DNA of 64,000 bases from Sphingobacteriales bacterium (lineage in GTDB: Bacteria; Bacteroidota; Bacteroidia; Sphingobacteriales; Sphingobacteriaceae): contig JACXVB010000014.1 of NCBI GenBank assembly GCA_014763615.1, positions 1 to 64,000 of the forward strand. Direction: 5' to 3'. A program made the position numbers and the translations under genes. Shown piece after piece: positions 36,522-45,914 of the stretch; within the stretch, counting starts at the first letter, position 1; each line of letters begins with the position of its first letter. The notes beneath the pieces were generated by a model that did not search any database, had not been told where the DNA came from, and saw only the letters and a program-made list of their open reading frames with translations.

Positions 36522-37628
36522 ATGAGCAGCATCATTTCAGCAATTGGAACCAGCAATCCAGAAAACAGATTTTCTCAAAATCAAATCTTTCATTTTATGA
36601 AAGATGCTCATCAATTAGATGCAAATAATGCTCGGAGGCTAGAAAAATTGTATCAAGTTTCGGGTATCGATTTCCGCCATTCGGTGTTGAATGATTTTGG
36701 TAAAAACCGAGGCGAATATGATTTTTTTGGCAATGAAGTTGGCTTAGAACCTTTCCCTTCTACCCAACACAGAGGTCAGGTTTTCGAATCGAACGCTTTA
36801 AAACTTAGTTTAAACGCTGTTAAAAACTGTTTTTCTCATCTTCAAAATTTCAATCAAAAAAATATTACTCACCTCATTACGGTAAGCTGTACAGGCATGT
36901 ATGCTCCAGGTTTAGACATTGAGCTTGTTGAAAAATTAGCATTAAACCCAGATGTGGAGCGCACTTGCATCAATTTTATGGGTTGTTATGGCGCTTTTAA
37001 CGCCCTAAAAGTGGCGGATTATATTTGTAGGGCACAAAAAAATGCCAATGTTTTAATTGTGGATGTGGAGTTATGCACTTTACATTTTCAAAGAGAAAAC
37101 ACCATAGACAATTGGTTAGCAAATTCGCTTTTTGCTGATGGTGCTTCGGCGGTTTTAGTGCAACACGAAGATTTTGCTTTGCAGAAAATCTTTTCCATTG
37201 GCTCGTTTTATACCGAAATTGTAAGCGAGGCTCGGAACGAAATGGCTTGGAGAATTGGGAACCATGGGTTTGAGATGCAGCTCACCAATCAGGTTGCAAA
37301 GCAAATTAAATCGGGCATTAAAAACGTTGCTGAAAAGTTGTTGAGAAAAGCCAATTTAGCTTTAGATGAAATAGGTGCTTTCGCGATTCATCCTGGCGGA
37401 AGAAAAATTTTAGAGGTATGTGATGAAGTTTTTAAGTTGGGCGAAGCCCAGAATGAACCTGCTTATCAAGTGCTCAAAAACTTTGGAAACATGTCGTCCA
37501 CTACCATTTTATTCGTTTTAGACGAGCTGAGTAAAAAGCTGAAAATCAAAAACAGCAATGAGCAAATCTTGAGTTTTGCCTTTGGTCCGGGATTAACCTT
37601 TGAAAGCATGACCTTATCTTATGCCTAA
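36522..37628 (+). CDS. type III polyketide synthase
   Basis: A 368-residue chalcone-synthase-fold enzyme that condenses malonyl-CoA units onto an acyl-CoA starter. The triad is Cys155 (in FMGCYGAF), His290 (AIHPGG) and Asn323 (GNMSSTT); the C-terminal GPG loop is FGPGLTFE. The N-terminal VSCTGMYAPGLDIEL is also typical. The product (resorcinol, pyrone or other) cannot be told from the sequence. It overlaps the methyltransferase gene by 8 bp, and those two with the flavoprotein are translationally linked. Confidence 0.94.
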   Translation: MSSIISAIGTSNPENRFSQNQIFHFMKDAHQLDANNARRLEKLYQVSGIDFRHSVLNDFGKNRGEYDFFGNEVGLEPFPSTQHRGQVFESNALKLSLNAVKNCFSHLQNFNQKNITHLITVSCTGMYAPGLDIELVEKLALNPDVERTCINFMGCYGAFNALKVADYICRAQKNANVLIVDVELCTLHFQRENTIDNWLANSLFADGASAVLVQHEDFALQKIFSIGSFYTEIVSEARNEMAWRIGNHGFEMQLTNQVAKQIKSGIKNVAEKLLRKANLALDEIGAFAIHPGGRKILEVCDEVFKLGEAQNEPAYQVLKNFGNMSSTTILFVLDELSKKLKIKNSNEQILSFAFGPGLTFESMTLSYA

Positions 37629-38316
37629 TTTTACCCAACGCAGTAAGGCCATAGAAATCATGGATGATTTCTTATTGCCTCGCCAAGAAATAGACCCTGT
37701 TTTGAGCGAGCTAGAAATTATCAATAAAAAATTAGGTGGTTTTCAAGTATTTTTTGATGCTTTTAAAAAGCTTAAGCTAGAAAATGGCGATACCATTTGC
37801 GATTGGGGTTGCGGTGGTGGAGATGGTTTAAAATGGTTAAACCGCTACTTTTTACAAAAAAATTTAAACCTAAACTTCATCGGGATTGATGCCACGCCTG
37901 CTGCGGTAGAATTTGCCGAAGCCTTAAATTTATCGGAAGAAAATATCTCTTTTAGATGCGCTGATGTTCTGAAAACAGATTTCAAACCACAAGAGTTTGA
38001 GGTGATCATCAGCAGTTTATTTACGCACCATTTTGAGGATGAGGATTGGATAAAACTCATCAAAAAAATGAATCAATCCGCTAAAAAAGTAGTTATTATT
38101 AATGATTTACATCGCCATCCTGTAGCTTACTATGCTATCGGTTTGCTTACCCAATTATTTTCAAAATCGCCCATGGTGAAACATGATAGTAAACTTTCTG
38201 TGCTCAGAAGTTTTACTAAATCAGAAATAAAAGCATTGTTAAAACAAGCCGGAATCACTAATTACAGCATCAAATGGATGTGGGCTTTCAGGTGGCAAAT
38301 CATTATTTACAAATGA
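37621..38316 (+). CDS. SAM-dependent methyltransferase
   Basis: A 231-residue class I methyltransferase. The SAM-binding motif is CDWGCGGGDGLKWL, followed by the acidic ending FIGIDATPAAVEFA and the motif III-like EVIISSLFTHHFEDEDW. Conserved SAM-site residues are present. In this cluster it probably methylates the polyketide product, C or O. It overlaps both its neighbours, 8 bp on the left and 4 bp on the right. Confidence 0.9.
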   Translation: MPNFTQRSKAIEIMDDFLLPRQEIDPVLSELEIINKKLGGFQVFFDAFKKLKLENGDTICDWGCGGGDGLKWLNRYFLQKNLNLNFIGIDATPAAVEFAEALNLSEENISFRCADVLKTDFKPQEFEVIISSLFTHHFEDEDWIKLIKKMNQSAKKVVIINDLHRHPVAYYAIGLLTQLFSKSPMVKHDSKLSVLRSFTKSEIKALLKQAGITNYSIKWMWAFRWQIIIYK

Positions 38317-39440
38317 GCAAAAAGCCAAATATCCTCATTATTGGCGGCGGTTTAGCCGGATTAATTTGCGCTATACAATTAGGGAAAGCTGGCTTTGAAG
38401 TGAAAGTGATAGAAAGGAAAAATTATCCTTTTCATCGGGTTTGTGGCGAATATGTAAGCAATGAGGTACTGCCTTTTCTGCAATCTATCGGGTTAAACCC
38501 CGAAAATTGGGGGGCGGCTAAAATCTCAAAACTAAAAGTCACCTCTCCGCAAGGAAAGCAATTAGAAAATGATCTGGATTTAGGTGCTTTTGGCATTAGC
38601 AGATATCGTTTAGATTGGGAGTGTTTCCAACTGGCAAGGTCTTTAGGCGTGAAATTTTTACTAGAGACAAAAGTTTTAGATGTTCAATTTTTGGAAGAAC
38701 AATTTCAAGTAAGCACATCTCATGAAACCCTAACCGCAGATTTGGTAATTGGTAGTTTTGGTAAAAGATCCAATTTAGATCAGAAGTTGAAGCGTAAATT
38801 CTTTTACCAAAGAAGCCCTTACATGGGCGTAAAATATCATATCAAAACTGATTTTCCTGAAGATTTAATCCAGCTAGATAATTTTGAAGGTGGTTATTGC
38901 GGGATGAGCAAAATTGAGGATGATTTGTATTGTTTATGCTATTTAACAGAAAATAAGCACTTGAAATCTTTCGGCACTATCACAGAAATGGAAGAAAATG
39001 TGCTTCAAAAAAATCCTCATCTCAAAAAAATATTTAATGAAGCCGAATTTGTTTGGGATAAACCCGAAACCATTAATGAGATTTCTTTCGAGCAAAAATC
39101 GCCCATAGAAAACCATATTCTGATGTGTGGCGATAGTGCCGGAATGATTGCCCCACTCTGCGGAAACGGCATGGCAATGGCTATCCACTCCGCAAAAATT
39201 TTGGCGGATGAAATCATTAACTTCATGAGTGATGGTATCTCGAAAGCAAAAAGAGTACAATTAGAAAATCGTTATCATGATTTATGGTATAAAGAATTTG
39301 CACTTCGGCTGAAAATTGGAAGAGGCCTACAAAATTTCTTTGGAAACAAGCTGATGACAAATGCTGCAATTGCTTTGCTTGCTCAATTTCCTCCAGTAAG
39401 TAATTTCATCATTAAAAAAACTCACGGAAAAGCATTCTAA
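38313..39440 (+). CDS. FAD-dependent oxidoreductase (geranylgeranyl reductase-like)
   Basis: A 375-residue flavoprotein. The Rossmann motif ILIIGGGLAGLICAIQLG starts at residue 7 (the frame is open upstream, but ATG 38313 overlaps the methyltransferase stop by 4 bp and starts the fold). The FAD-binding GDSAGMIAPLCGNGMAMA near residues 277-294 matches the conserved GD motif of this family. Members hydroxylate or reduce aromatic or isoprenoid substrates. In context it would oxidise or reduce the methylated polyketide or its prenyl chain. It is the last gene of the cluster, ending 20 bp before the sensor kinase. Confidence 0.88.
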   Translation: MSKKPNILIIGGGLAGLICAIQLGKAGFEVKVIERKNYPFHRVCGEYVSNEVLPFLQSIGLNPENWGAAKISKLKVTSPQGKQLENDLDLGAFGISRYRLDWECFQLARSLGVKFLLETKVLDVQFLEEQFQVSTSHETLTADLVIGSFGKRSNLDQKLKRKFFYQRSPYMGVKYHIKTDFPEDLIQLDNFEGGYCGMSKIEDDLYCLCYLTENKHLKSFGTITEMEENVLQKNPHLKKIFNEAEFVWDKPETINEISFEQKSPIENHILMCGDSAGMIAPLCGNGMAMAIHSAKILADEIINFMSDGISKAKRVQLENRYHDLWYKEFALRLKIGRGLQNFFGNKLMTNAAIALLAQFPPVSNFIIKKTHGKAF

Positions 39441-39460
39441 AAAATATTTATCTTGGCCAC

Positions 39461-40537
39461 ATGAAGTTACGTACGCTGGTATCTTTTAATGCTTTCGCCG
39501 TTGGTATTTCTATCGGTTGTGTAAATCTATATTTTCAGCACAATTGGTACTTCTTCTTGGTTTCAATGGGCATTTCTACATTGGTGAGTTACCTGGTTTT
39601 TTATTATTTGATAGAAAAGTATGTATATTCTAAAATTAAAATCATTTATAAGATGATTCACAGCCTAAAGTTGGGAAAGGATTTAAAAGATGCTTTAGGA
39701 GAATATGTTAGCCCCGACCCTATCAATGATGTGGAACAAGAAGTAAAAGATTGGGCAAGAGATAAAAAGTTAGAAATAGACGATTTAAAAAAACAGGAAA
39801 AGTTTAGACGCGAGTTTCTTTCAAACATCTCTCACGAGTTTAAAACGCCACTTTTTGCCATTCAGGGTTATGTAGATGCTTTACAAGATGGTGGCTTAGA
39901 AGACCCAGAAATGGCTCCGAAATTTTTAGAAAAGGTTTCTAGAAATGTAGAGCGTTTATCTTTTTTAATTAAAGATTTAAATGAAATTTCTAAGCTAGAA
40001 AGCGGCGAAATCCCTATCAATTATCAAAAATTTGAGTTAACCGCACTCATCAAAGAAGTGATGGAAGCTTTAGAATTGAAAGCTAAAAAATATAAAATCA
40101 ATTTAGTTTTTAAGGATAAATACGATATGCCTACTTGGGTAGAAGCTGACAGAGAAAAAATAAGACAGGTTTTAATTAATCTGATTGACAATTCTTTTAA
40201 ATACGGAAAAGAGAATGGCCGCACCTCAATTACTATTTTCCAGCTTCATGATCAGTATTTGGTAGAAATTACAGATGACGGAATAGGTATTGAAGAAAAA
40301 TATTTACCCAGATTGTTCGAAAGGTTTTTTAGAACAGACACCAGCAGATCAAGGCAAATTGGAGGTTCTGGTTTGGGCTTAGCTATTGTAAAACACATAG
40401 TAGAAGCTCATGATCAGACTATTAACGTTCGTAGCACCGAAGGCTTGGGCTCCACCTTTGGTTTTACCCTAAAACGTTGTAAAGATCCTCGTATTAATTT
40501 ACCATTGATTAATGCCAATCCAATCCTCAAAACTTAA
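39461..40537 (+). CDS. membrane sensor histidine kinase (PhoR-like)
   Basis: A 358-residue two-component sensor. Two hydrophobic N-terminal segments (about 6-24 and 31-52) are followed by a HisKA domain with the phospho-acceptor in FLSNISHEFKTP (His125). The HATPase domain follows, with NLIDNSFKYG (N box), EITDDGIGI (G1) and RQIGGSGLGLAIV (G2). There is little periplasmic sequence, so the signal is probably sensed in or near the membrane. The response regulator is not adjacent. Gene order sensor kinase-PhoU-like-Pit points to phosphate control, as an inference. Confidence 0.9.
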   Translation: MKLRTLVSFNAFAVGISIGCVNLYFQHNWYFFLVSMGISTLVSYLVFYYLIEKYVYSKIKIIYKMIHSLKLGKDLKDALGEYVSPDPINDVEQEVKDWARDKKLEIDDLKKQEKFRREFLSNISHEFKTPLFAIQGYVDALQDGGLEDPEMAPKFLEKVSRNVERLSFLIKDLNEISKLESGEIPINYQKFELTALIKEVMEALELKAKKYKINLVFKDKYDMPTWVEADREKIRQVLINLIDNSFKYGKENGRTSITIFQLHDQYLVEITDDGIGIEEKYLPRLFERFFRTDTSRSRQIGGSGLGLAIVKHIVEAHDQTINVRSTEGLGSTFGFTLKRCKDPRINLPLINANPILKT

Positions 40538-40567
40538 CACTATATTAACATAGGGATAGTAGTTTTG
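40534..40567 (+). promoter_or_regulatory. TTAACA direct repeat and -7 box before the PhoU-like gene
   Basis: Two TTAACA hexamers (40534-40539 and 40545-40550) are separated by 5 bp and lie upstream of a -7 box TAGTTTTG (40560-40567). In B. subtilis PhoP binds repeats of TT(A/T/C)ACA with about 5-bp spacing, so this may be a phosphate-regulated operator; the first repeat overlaps the sensor-kinase stop codon. TTAACA alone is common in AT-rich DNA. Confidence 0.4.
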
Positions 40568-40589
40568 CGTTTCAAACTATTGATCCGAA

Positions 40590-41228
40590 ATGAATAATAT
40601 ATTCTCTTATTTTCTACCAAAAGACGTAAAATTCTTCCCGCTATTTGAAAAAGCCAGCTCCAACTTAATTGATATGGCTGCCCTTTTAAACCAACTTGTT
40701 GATGCTGATGCTAGTAGGAGAGAAAAACTTTGTAAAGAAATAGAAACTTTAGAGCATAAAGGAGATGAAATTACTCATCAGATTTATTTAGAATTGAGTA
40801 AAACCTTTATCACTCCTTTTGATAGAGAAGATATTCATGCTTTGGGTTCGGCTTTGGATGACATTGCAGATTATATTCATGGTGCTTCTAATCGTATCTT
40901 ATTATACAACGTTACAGATATCACAGAACCTATCAAAAAATTATCAGAATTAATTATACAAGGATGTAATGATGTGGATAAGGCCGTAAAAGAGCTTAAA
41001 AATTTAAAAAATATCAGAGTGATTACAGATTCTTGCGTACGCATTAACAGCATGGAAAATCAAGCTGACTATGTTTTTGATCAAGCTGTTGCCAATTTAT
41101 TTGATTTTGAAAATGATGCCAAAAACATCATTAAATACAAAGAAGTGCTCTCAGCACTAGAAACAGCAACAGATATGTGCGAAGATGTAGCAAATGTTTT
41201 AGAATCAATCATTATTAAATACGCATAA
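40590..41228 (+). CDS. PhoU-like regulator of Pit (DUF47 family)
   Basis: A 212-residue all-helical protein of the DUF47/PhoU-like family (TIGR00153-type), which typically sits beside low-affinity Pit phosphate transporters. It shows ETLEHKGDEITHQIYLELSK and FITPFDREDIHALGSALDDIADYIHG, the family core, and a second helical repeat later. It is 13 bp before the transporter gene, and likely modulates it. Confidence 0.92.
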   Translation: MNNIFSYFLPKDVKFFPLFEKASSNLIDMAALLNQLVDADASRREKLCKEIETLEHKGDEITHQIYLELSKTFITPFDREDIHALGSALDDIADYIHGASNRILLYNVTDITEPIKKLSELIIQGCNDVDKAVKELKNLKNIRVITDSCVRINSMENQADYVFDQAVANLFDFENDAKNIIKYKEVLSALETATDMCEDVANVLESIIIKYA

Positions 41229-41241
41229 TAACCTTCAATAG

Positions 41242-42249
41242 ATGACTTTCTTAATCATAATCATCATACTAGCTTTATTTTTTGATTTTAGTAATGGTTT
41301 TCACGATGCAGCCAATTCTATTGCTACTATTGTTTCTACCAAAGTACTCACCCCATTTCAAGCCGTACTTTGGGCCGCAGCCTTTAATTTCGTAGCATTT
41401 TTTGTTTTTAGAGAGCATAAAGTTGCCGAAACTATCGCAGGAATTATTTCTTCAGAATTGATTGGTTTTGAGGTTATTCTAGCAGCAACTATTGCCGCTA
41501 TTTTTTGGAATTTACTAACATGGTGGTACGGGATTCCTTCTAGCTCCTCTCATACCTTAATAGGAGGATTGGCAGGTGCAGGTATTGCCGCCGCCGGAGG
41601 TTTCTCTGGGGTTAATAGTGCTCCGATTGAGAAAGCGGTAATATTTATGGTATTATCTCCAATTATTGGCTTGATACTCGCTTTTATTGTCTCCATTGTG
41701 GTGATTAATCTGAGTAAAAATTCAAGACCATCCAAAGCCGAATCTGTTTTCAAAAAACTTCAATTGGTTTCTTCGGCAGCGTTAAGTTTGGCACATGGTG
41801 GTGGTGATTCACAGAAAACCATGGGTTTAATTTTTACTGCATTATGGTTTTTTGCTAAATCTAATGGCAGTACAGCAACGTTACATAATTTCCCTATGCC
41901 TAATTGGTTGCCCTTAGCTTGCTACACCGCTATTGCTTTAGGAACCATGTCTGGAGGTTGGAAAATTGTTAAAACAATGGGCACAAAAATCACCAAAGTA
42001 ACGCCGCTAGAAGGGGTTTGCGCAGAAGGTGCAGGTGCTATCACCTTATATTTAACCATCTTATTGGGTATTCCGGTAAGTACCACACACACCTTAACTG
42101 GTGCCATAATTGGTGTTGGGGCAACCAAAAGACTTTCGGCAGTACGTTGGGGTGTAACCTTTAACTTAATTTGGGCTTGGATATTAACCATCCCTGTTTC
42201 CGCCTTAATTTCGGGGATCTTATATTACCTCATACATTTAATTCACTAA
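41242..42249 (+). CDS. PiT-family inorganic phosphate transporter
   Basis: A 335-residue membrane transporter with about ten helices. The two inverted PiT repeats carry the signature sequences FDFSNGFHDAANSIATIVSTK at the start and GVCAEGAGAITLYL with STTHTLTGAIIGVG near the end; the second GIPSSSSHTLIGGLAGAG lies in the first half. It imports phosphate (and metal-phosphate) with protons or sodium. It is coupled to the PhoU-like gene. A hairpin at 42254-42276 follows. Confidence 0.95.
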   Translation: MTFLIIIIILALFFDFSNGFHDAANSIATIVSTKVLTPFQAVLWAAAFNFVAFFVFREHKVAETIAGIISSELIGFEVILAATIAAIFWNLLTWWYGIPSSSSHTLIGGLAGAGIAAAGGFSGVNSAPIEKAVIFMVLSPIIGLILAFIVSIVVINLSKNSRPSKAESVFKKLQLVSSAALSLAHGGGDSQKTMGLIFTALWFFAKSNGSTATLHNFPMPNWLPLACYTAIALGTMSGGWKIVKTMGTKITKVTPLEGVCAEGAGAITLYLTILLGIPVSTTHTLTGAIIGVGATKRLSAVRWGVTFNLIWAWILTIPVSALISGILYYLIHLIH

Positions 42250-42253
42250 TAAT

Positions 42254-42276
42254 TGATGCACTTTATAAGTGTATCA
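42254..42276. terminator. hairpin between convergent genes
   Basis: Stem of about ten base pairs (TGATGCACTT with AAGTGTATCA, one G-T pair) with a 3-nt loop, in the 30-bp gap between the Pit gene and the convergent lipoprotein gene. It lacks a T-run, so it may be a weak bidirectional terminator. Confidence 0.45.
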
Positions 42277-42279
42277 TTG

Positions 42280-43011
42280 CTAATGAACTTTTAAATGATT
42301 GATTTCTATCTGAGATAGCTTAATGAGTTTATCTTCCTCAAACAGTTTTCCATAATCTTTTAATGGTGTTTTTGTGCCGGGTTTTGAGGTGAGGTTATCA
42401 TAATCCTGTAGTTTCAAATCTCCACTTTGGTTAATGGTTCTTACTGCCCTAAATCTAATGCCTCCGGTACGGTAGGCCAGATAATCCATACTGTGATCCA
42501 CCTGATCAAACCAGAAATAAAAAGTATCATCGTAGTCTTTTCCTCCATTATCTTTAGAAAAAGTAACTTCTATTTCATCATACATTTTACCGTTTACCAT
42601 TAAATATCTTAAATATTTTTTCTGCACTCCAGGATCATTTAATTTTAAAGGAAGCAAAATAAAGTAAGCCACAGAATTTACGGCCGCAGCAAATTTGCTA
42701 GAATCTTTCGCAGTTTGAGGCACCAAAAAGCCATTAACCTCTCTCACAAATCCATGATTAGATAATTGATCCTTCACTTTCCCTAAACTATCATCAGTAA
42801 AGGTTCTTTGATAAAAGAAATTACCTCCATCAAATTTCAAAGTAAAATGATACTGCCTAAAATCAAAATCTACAGTTCTTTGGTTTAACTTATCCATCCC
42901 GTAAAATGTGATAGATTGATCTATAATTTTTTGGGCACGACGCTCATTAGAACAGGATGTAAATCCTATTAAAATGATAAATAGAAATAAAAGGTGTTGT
43001 TGCTTTTGCAT
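42280..43011 (-). CDS. DUF6503-family lipoprotein
   Basis: A 243-residue lipoprotein with a lipobox GFTSC and mature start CSNERRAQ. The long beta-rich body (FDFRQYHFTLKFDGGNFFYQ, YLRYLMVNGKMYDEIEVTFS, DYDDTFYFWFDQ) matches a family I know from Bacteroidota, DUF6503, which resembles lipoprotein carriers such as LolA/LppX in its curved beta-sheet. Function unknown; outer-membrane or periplasmic location is likely. It converges with the Pit gene. Confidence 0.8.
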   Translation of the reverse strand: MQKQQHLLFLFIILIGFTSCSNERRAQKIIDQSITFYGMDKLNQRTVDFDFRQYHFTLKFDGGNFFYQRTFTDDSLGKVKDQLSNHGFVREVNGFLVPQTAKDSSKFAAAVNSVAYFILLPLKLNDPGVQKKYLRYLMVNGKMYDEIEVTFSKDNGGKDYDDTFYFWFDQVDHSMDYLAYRTGGIRFRAVRTINQSGDLKLQDYDNLTSKPGTKTPLKDYGKLFEEDKLIKLSQIEINHLKVH

Positions 43012-43150
43012 AAGTTGAAATTAAGCAATGATTTTTGATTTCTAAAAATTAACATTTCTTTGATTCCCTTCATCAAGGATTTTACAATAGGCCAAACAAA
43101 AATTTTATTAATTTGCTGTGAATTGGAGCCTTAACTTGAATCCCGATAAA

Positions 43151-45580
43151 ATGAAATTCAAAATCATCATTGCATTTTTACTGATCATCAACCTAGCTGT
43201 AAGCGCACAAACCTCATCAGAACTCAACAGCGCTCAAATTTTACAAGGTATTAAAAAATTGAATGTTACTGGAAGTGTGTTATACATTGCCGCTCATCCG
43301 GATGATGAAAATACCCGATTGTTAGCTTATTTGGCCAATGAAAAAGGTTATAAAACCGGTTATTTAGCCTTATCTAGAGGCGATGGCGGACAAAATTTAA
43401 TAGGTAAAGAACAGGGTGAAGATTTAGGTTTGATGAGAACTCAAGAGCTATTGGCTGCCAGAAGAAATGATGGAGCTTTGCAGTTTTTTACCCGAGCCAA
43501 TGATTTTGGCTATTCTAAAACACCAGCAGAAACTTTTAAAATCTGGAATAGAGATTCGATTCTTTCTGATGTGGTTTACATCATTCGGAAATTCCGTCCA
43601 GATGTAATTATTACCCGATTTCCGCCAGATGCGAGAGCCGGACATGGGCATCATGCGGCGTCCTCTATTTTAGCTCAAGAAGCGTTTGATGCTGCTGCAG
43701 ATCCTAAAAGATTTCCTGAACAACTGAAAGAAGTGCAAATTTGGCAAGCGAAACGAATTTTATGGAATACTTATAATTTTGGAGGAAACAACACTACTGC
43801 TCCAGATCAATTTAAGATTGATGTAGGTTTATTTAATCCTTTATTAGGCAAAAGCTATGGCGAAATTGCTGCCGATAGTCGCTCTAACCATAAAAGCCAA
43901 GGATTTGGAAGTGCTCGGCAAAGAGGAAGCGCAATAGAATATTTTTCTTCATGGAAAGGTGATTTGCCTAAAACAGATTTGATGGATGGCGTGATTACTA
44001 ACTGGAATCGTTTTGAAGGAACCACAGGCATTCAGCGTTTAGTAAATCATCTTCATTTTGAGTTTCAACCAGAACATCCAGAGAAAAGCATTCCAGTTTT
44101 ATTGAGCTTATATCAAGAGTTTGAAAGCAGAAAAAAACAAGATCCTATTTTCAAAACTAAAGCTGAGGAAGTAAAAAATCTGATTTTAGCTTGCAGCGGA
44201 ACTTGGTTCGAGGCTTATTCTGAACAACCAGATGTAGCGGTGAATATGCCTTATAAAATTAGAATTGATGCCATTACGCAGATTCCAGGTATTCAAATTT
44301 CTTCGCCTTTCATCCAAAAAGAGCAAGTTCTCCATCCAAATCAATTGATGAGTTTTGAAGCTACAGAAACCACCCATCACATCAGCCAACCTTACTGGTT
44401 GGCGCAGGCTCATGGCGTAGGAATGTACCAAATTGACAAGCAAAGCAATTTATATTTTCCTGAGGGAAAGCCCGCACAAACCATAGATTTTACATTAAGC
44501 ATTGATCATCAAGAAATCAATTATACTCGCCCAATCGTTTATAAATATACCGACCAAGTGCGAGGAGAAGTTTATCAACCTTTAGCTGTTACACCTCCAG
44601 TTACCGCTCATCTTGATGCTAAATCTTTTATTTTTAATGGTGATGAATCAAAAAGTATTCAGGTTAAGCTCAAAGCTTTTAAGAATGATGCTTCTGGAAC
44701 CTTTAGTTTAACATTGCCTAAAGGATGGACAGCAACACCAGAAAAAGTTGATTTCCATCTGAAAAAATATGGCGAAGAATTGGCTGTCCCTTTCTTGATT
44801 ACGGCTAACAATGATGCAGAAAATGGTTTGCTAAAGGGCAGCATCAATATCGATGGAAATACTTTTAGCAAGGGAATTAAAGTAATTGCTTATGAGCATA
44901 TCCCCACTATTACCTATTTCCCAGAAACTGAAGCTAATTTGGTGAAGCTCAATCTTAAAACTACTGCTAAAAATATCGGATACATGATGGGTGCAGGAGA
45001 TTTAGTGCCAGATATGCTGAAAGAAATTGGCCTAAATGTAACCCTACTTTCAGAAAATGAAATCATGAATGGCGACCTTTCCAAATACGATGCCATCATT
45101 GCTGGAGTAAGGCTTTATAATGTGGAAGATCGAATCCCGTTTGAGCAATCAAAACTCATGGAATATGTGAAAAATGGAGGTGTTTATTTGGTTCAATACA
45201 ATGTAAACCGACCTTTAATGATGGACCAAATTGGACCTTATCCTTTCACCATTAGCAGAGATCGAGTGACCGAAGAGGATGCTACCGTTAATTTCTTAAA
45301 GCCAAATAGCAAAGCCTTGAATTATCCAAATAAAATTACATCGGTAGATTTTGAGAACTGGATTCAGGAACGAGGGCTTTATTTTGCTACTGATGTAGAT
45401 AGTCATTACGAAATGCCCTTAAGTATGAAGGATACTGGAGAAAATCCTTCTACAGGTGCTTTATTAATTGCAGATTATGGTAAGGGCAAATACGTTTATA
45501 CTGGATTAGATTTCTTTAGAGAATTGCCTGCAGGTGTACCTGGAGCTTATCGTTTATTGATGAATTTGATATCTAAATAG
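43151..45580 (+). CDS. secreted PIG-L family deacetylase
   Basis: An 809-residue exported protein (signal peptide ending AVSAQ). The N-terminal PIG-L domain (about residues 40-280) carries the metal site AAHPDDENTR, then LSRGDGGQN, RTQELLAARR, and the second site RAGHGHHAA with two histidines. The long C-terminal part has beta-sandwich-like regions and ends in a Rossmann-like segment (ADYGKGKYVYTG). PIG-L enzymes remove acetyl groups from N-acetylglucosamine-containing substrates; a cell-wall or glycan substrate is likely. The frame is open to a GTG at 43118, but the signal peptide fixes the start at 43151. Confidence 0.88.
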   Translation: MKFKIIIAFLLIINLAVSAQTSSELNSAQILQGIKKLNVTGSVLYIAAHPDDENTRLLAYLANEKGYKTGYLALSRGDGGQNLIGKEQGEDLGLMRTQELLAARRNDGALQFFTRANDFGYSKTPAETFKIWNRDSILSDVVYIIRKFRPDVIITRFPPDARAGHGHHAASSILAQEAFDAAADPKRFPEQLKEVQIWQAKRILWNTYNFGGNNTTAPDQFKIDVGLFNPLLGKSYGEIAADSRSNHKSQGFGSARQRGSAIEYFSSWKGDLPKTDLMDGVITNWNRFEGTTGIQRLVNHLHFEFQPEHPEKSIPVLLSLYQEFESRKKQDPIFKTKAEEVKNLILACSGTWFEAYSEQPDVAVNMPYKIRIDAITQIPGIQISSPFIQKEQVLHPNQLMSFEATETTHHISQPYWLAQAHGVGMYQIDKQSNLYFPEGKPAQTIDFTLSIDHQEINYTRPIVYKYTDQVRGEVYQPLAVTPPVTAHLDAKSFIFNGDESKSIQVKLKAFKNDASGTFSLTLPKGWTATPEKVDFHLKKYGEELAVPFLITANNDAENGLLKGSINIDGNTFSKGIKVIAYEHIPTITYFPETEANLVKLNLKTTAKNIGYMMGAGDLVPDMLKEIGLNVTLLSENEIMNGDLSKYDAIIAGVRLYNVEDRIPFEQSKLMEYVKNGGVYLVQYNVNRPLMMDQIGPYPFTISRDRVTEEDATVNFLKPNSKALNYPNKITSVDFENWIQERGLYFATDVDSHYEMPLSMKDTGENPSTGALLIADYGKGKYVYTGLDFFRELPAGVPGAYRLLMNLISK

Positions 45581-45608
45581 GATTATTTATATTTAAATAA
45601 AAAGACTT

Positions 45609-45887
45609 ATGAAAACGAAGACAACTGGTATTGTTTTAATTATCATCTCTGCATTGTTAATTACTGCACTTATTTTAAATGTTAGCCTAATTTCTAATTC
45701 TGTAACTCACAATATTGATCAAATTAAAAATATAAAAAACAGTGGATACAATGCCGGCTATTCTGTTGGGTATTTTTTAGGATATAATCTTAGATTATTG
45801 ATTATTTTGATCCTATCAGTTGGAGGCTTAATTTATGGATATAGATTAACTAAATCTCCACAAGTTATCGATGATAATCGTAATTAA
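45609..45887 (+). CDS. small two-helix membrane protein
   Basis: A 92-residue protein with two hydrophobic helices (about 7-28 and 57-78) separated by a polar stretch with Tyr-Gly repeats (NAGYSVGYFLGYN). No known domain. It is 28 bp after the PIG-L gene, possibly its companion, but base composition is similar to any neighbour and the link is only positional. Confidence 0.55.
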   Translation: MKTKTTGIVLIIISALLITALILNVSLISNSVTHNIDQIKNIKNSGYNAGYSVGYFLGYNLRLLIILILSVGGLIYGYRLTKSPQVIDDNRN

Positions 45888-45914
45888 ATCTTTAATTTAT
45901 ATTTCTTTTCTTAA

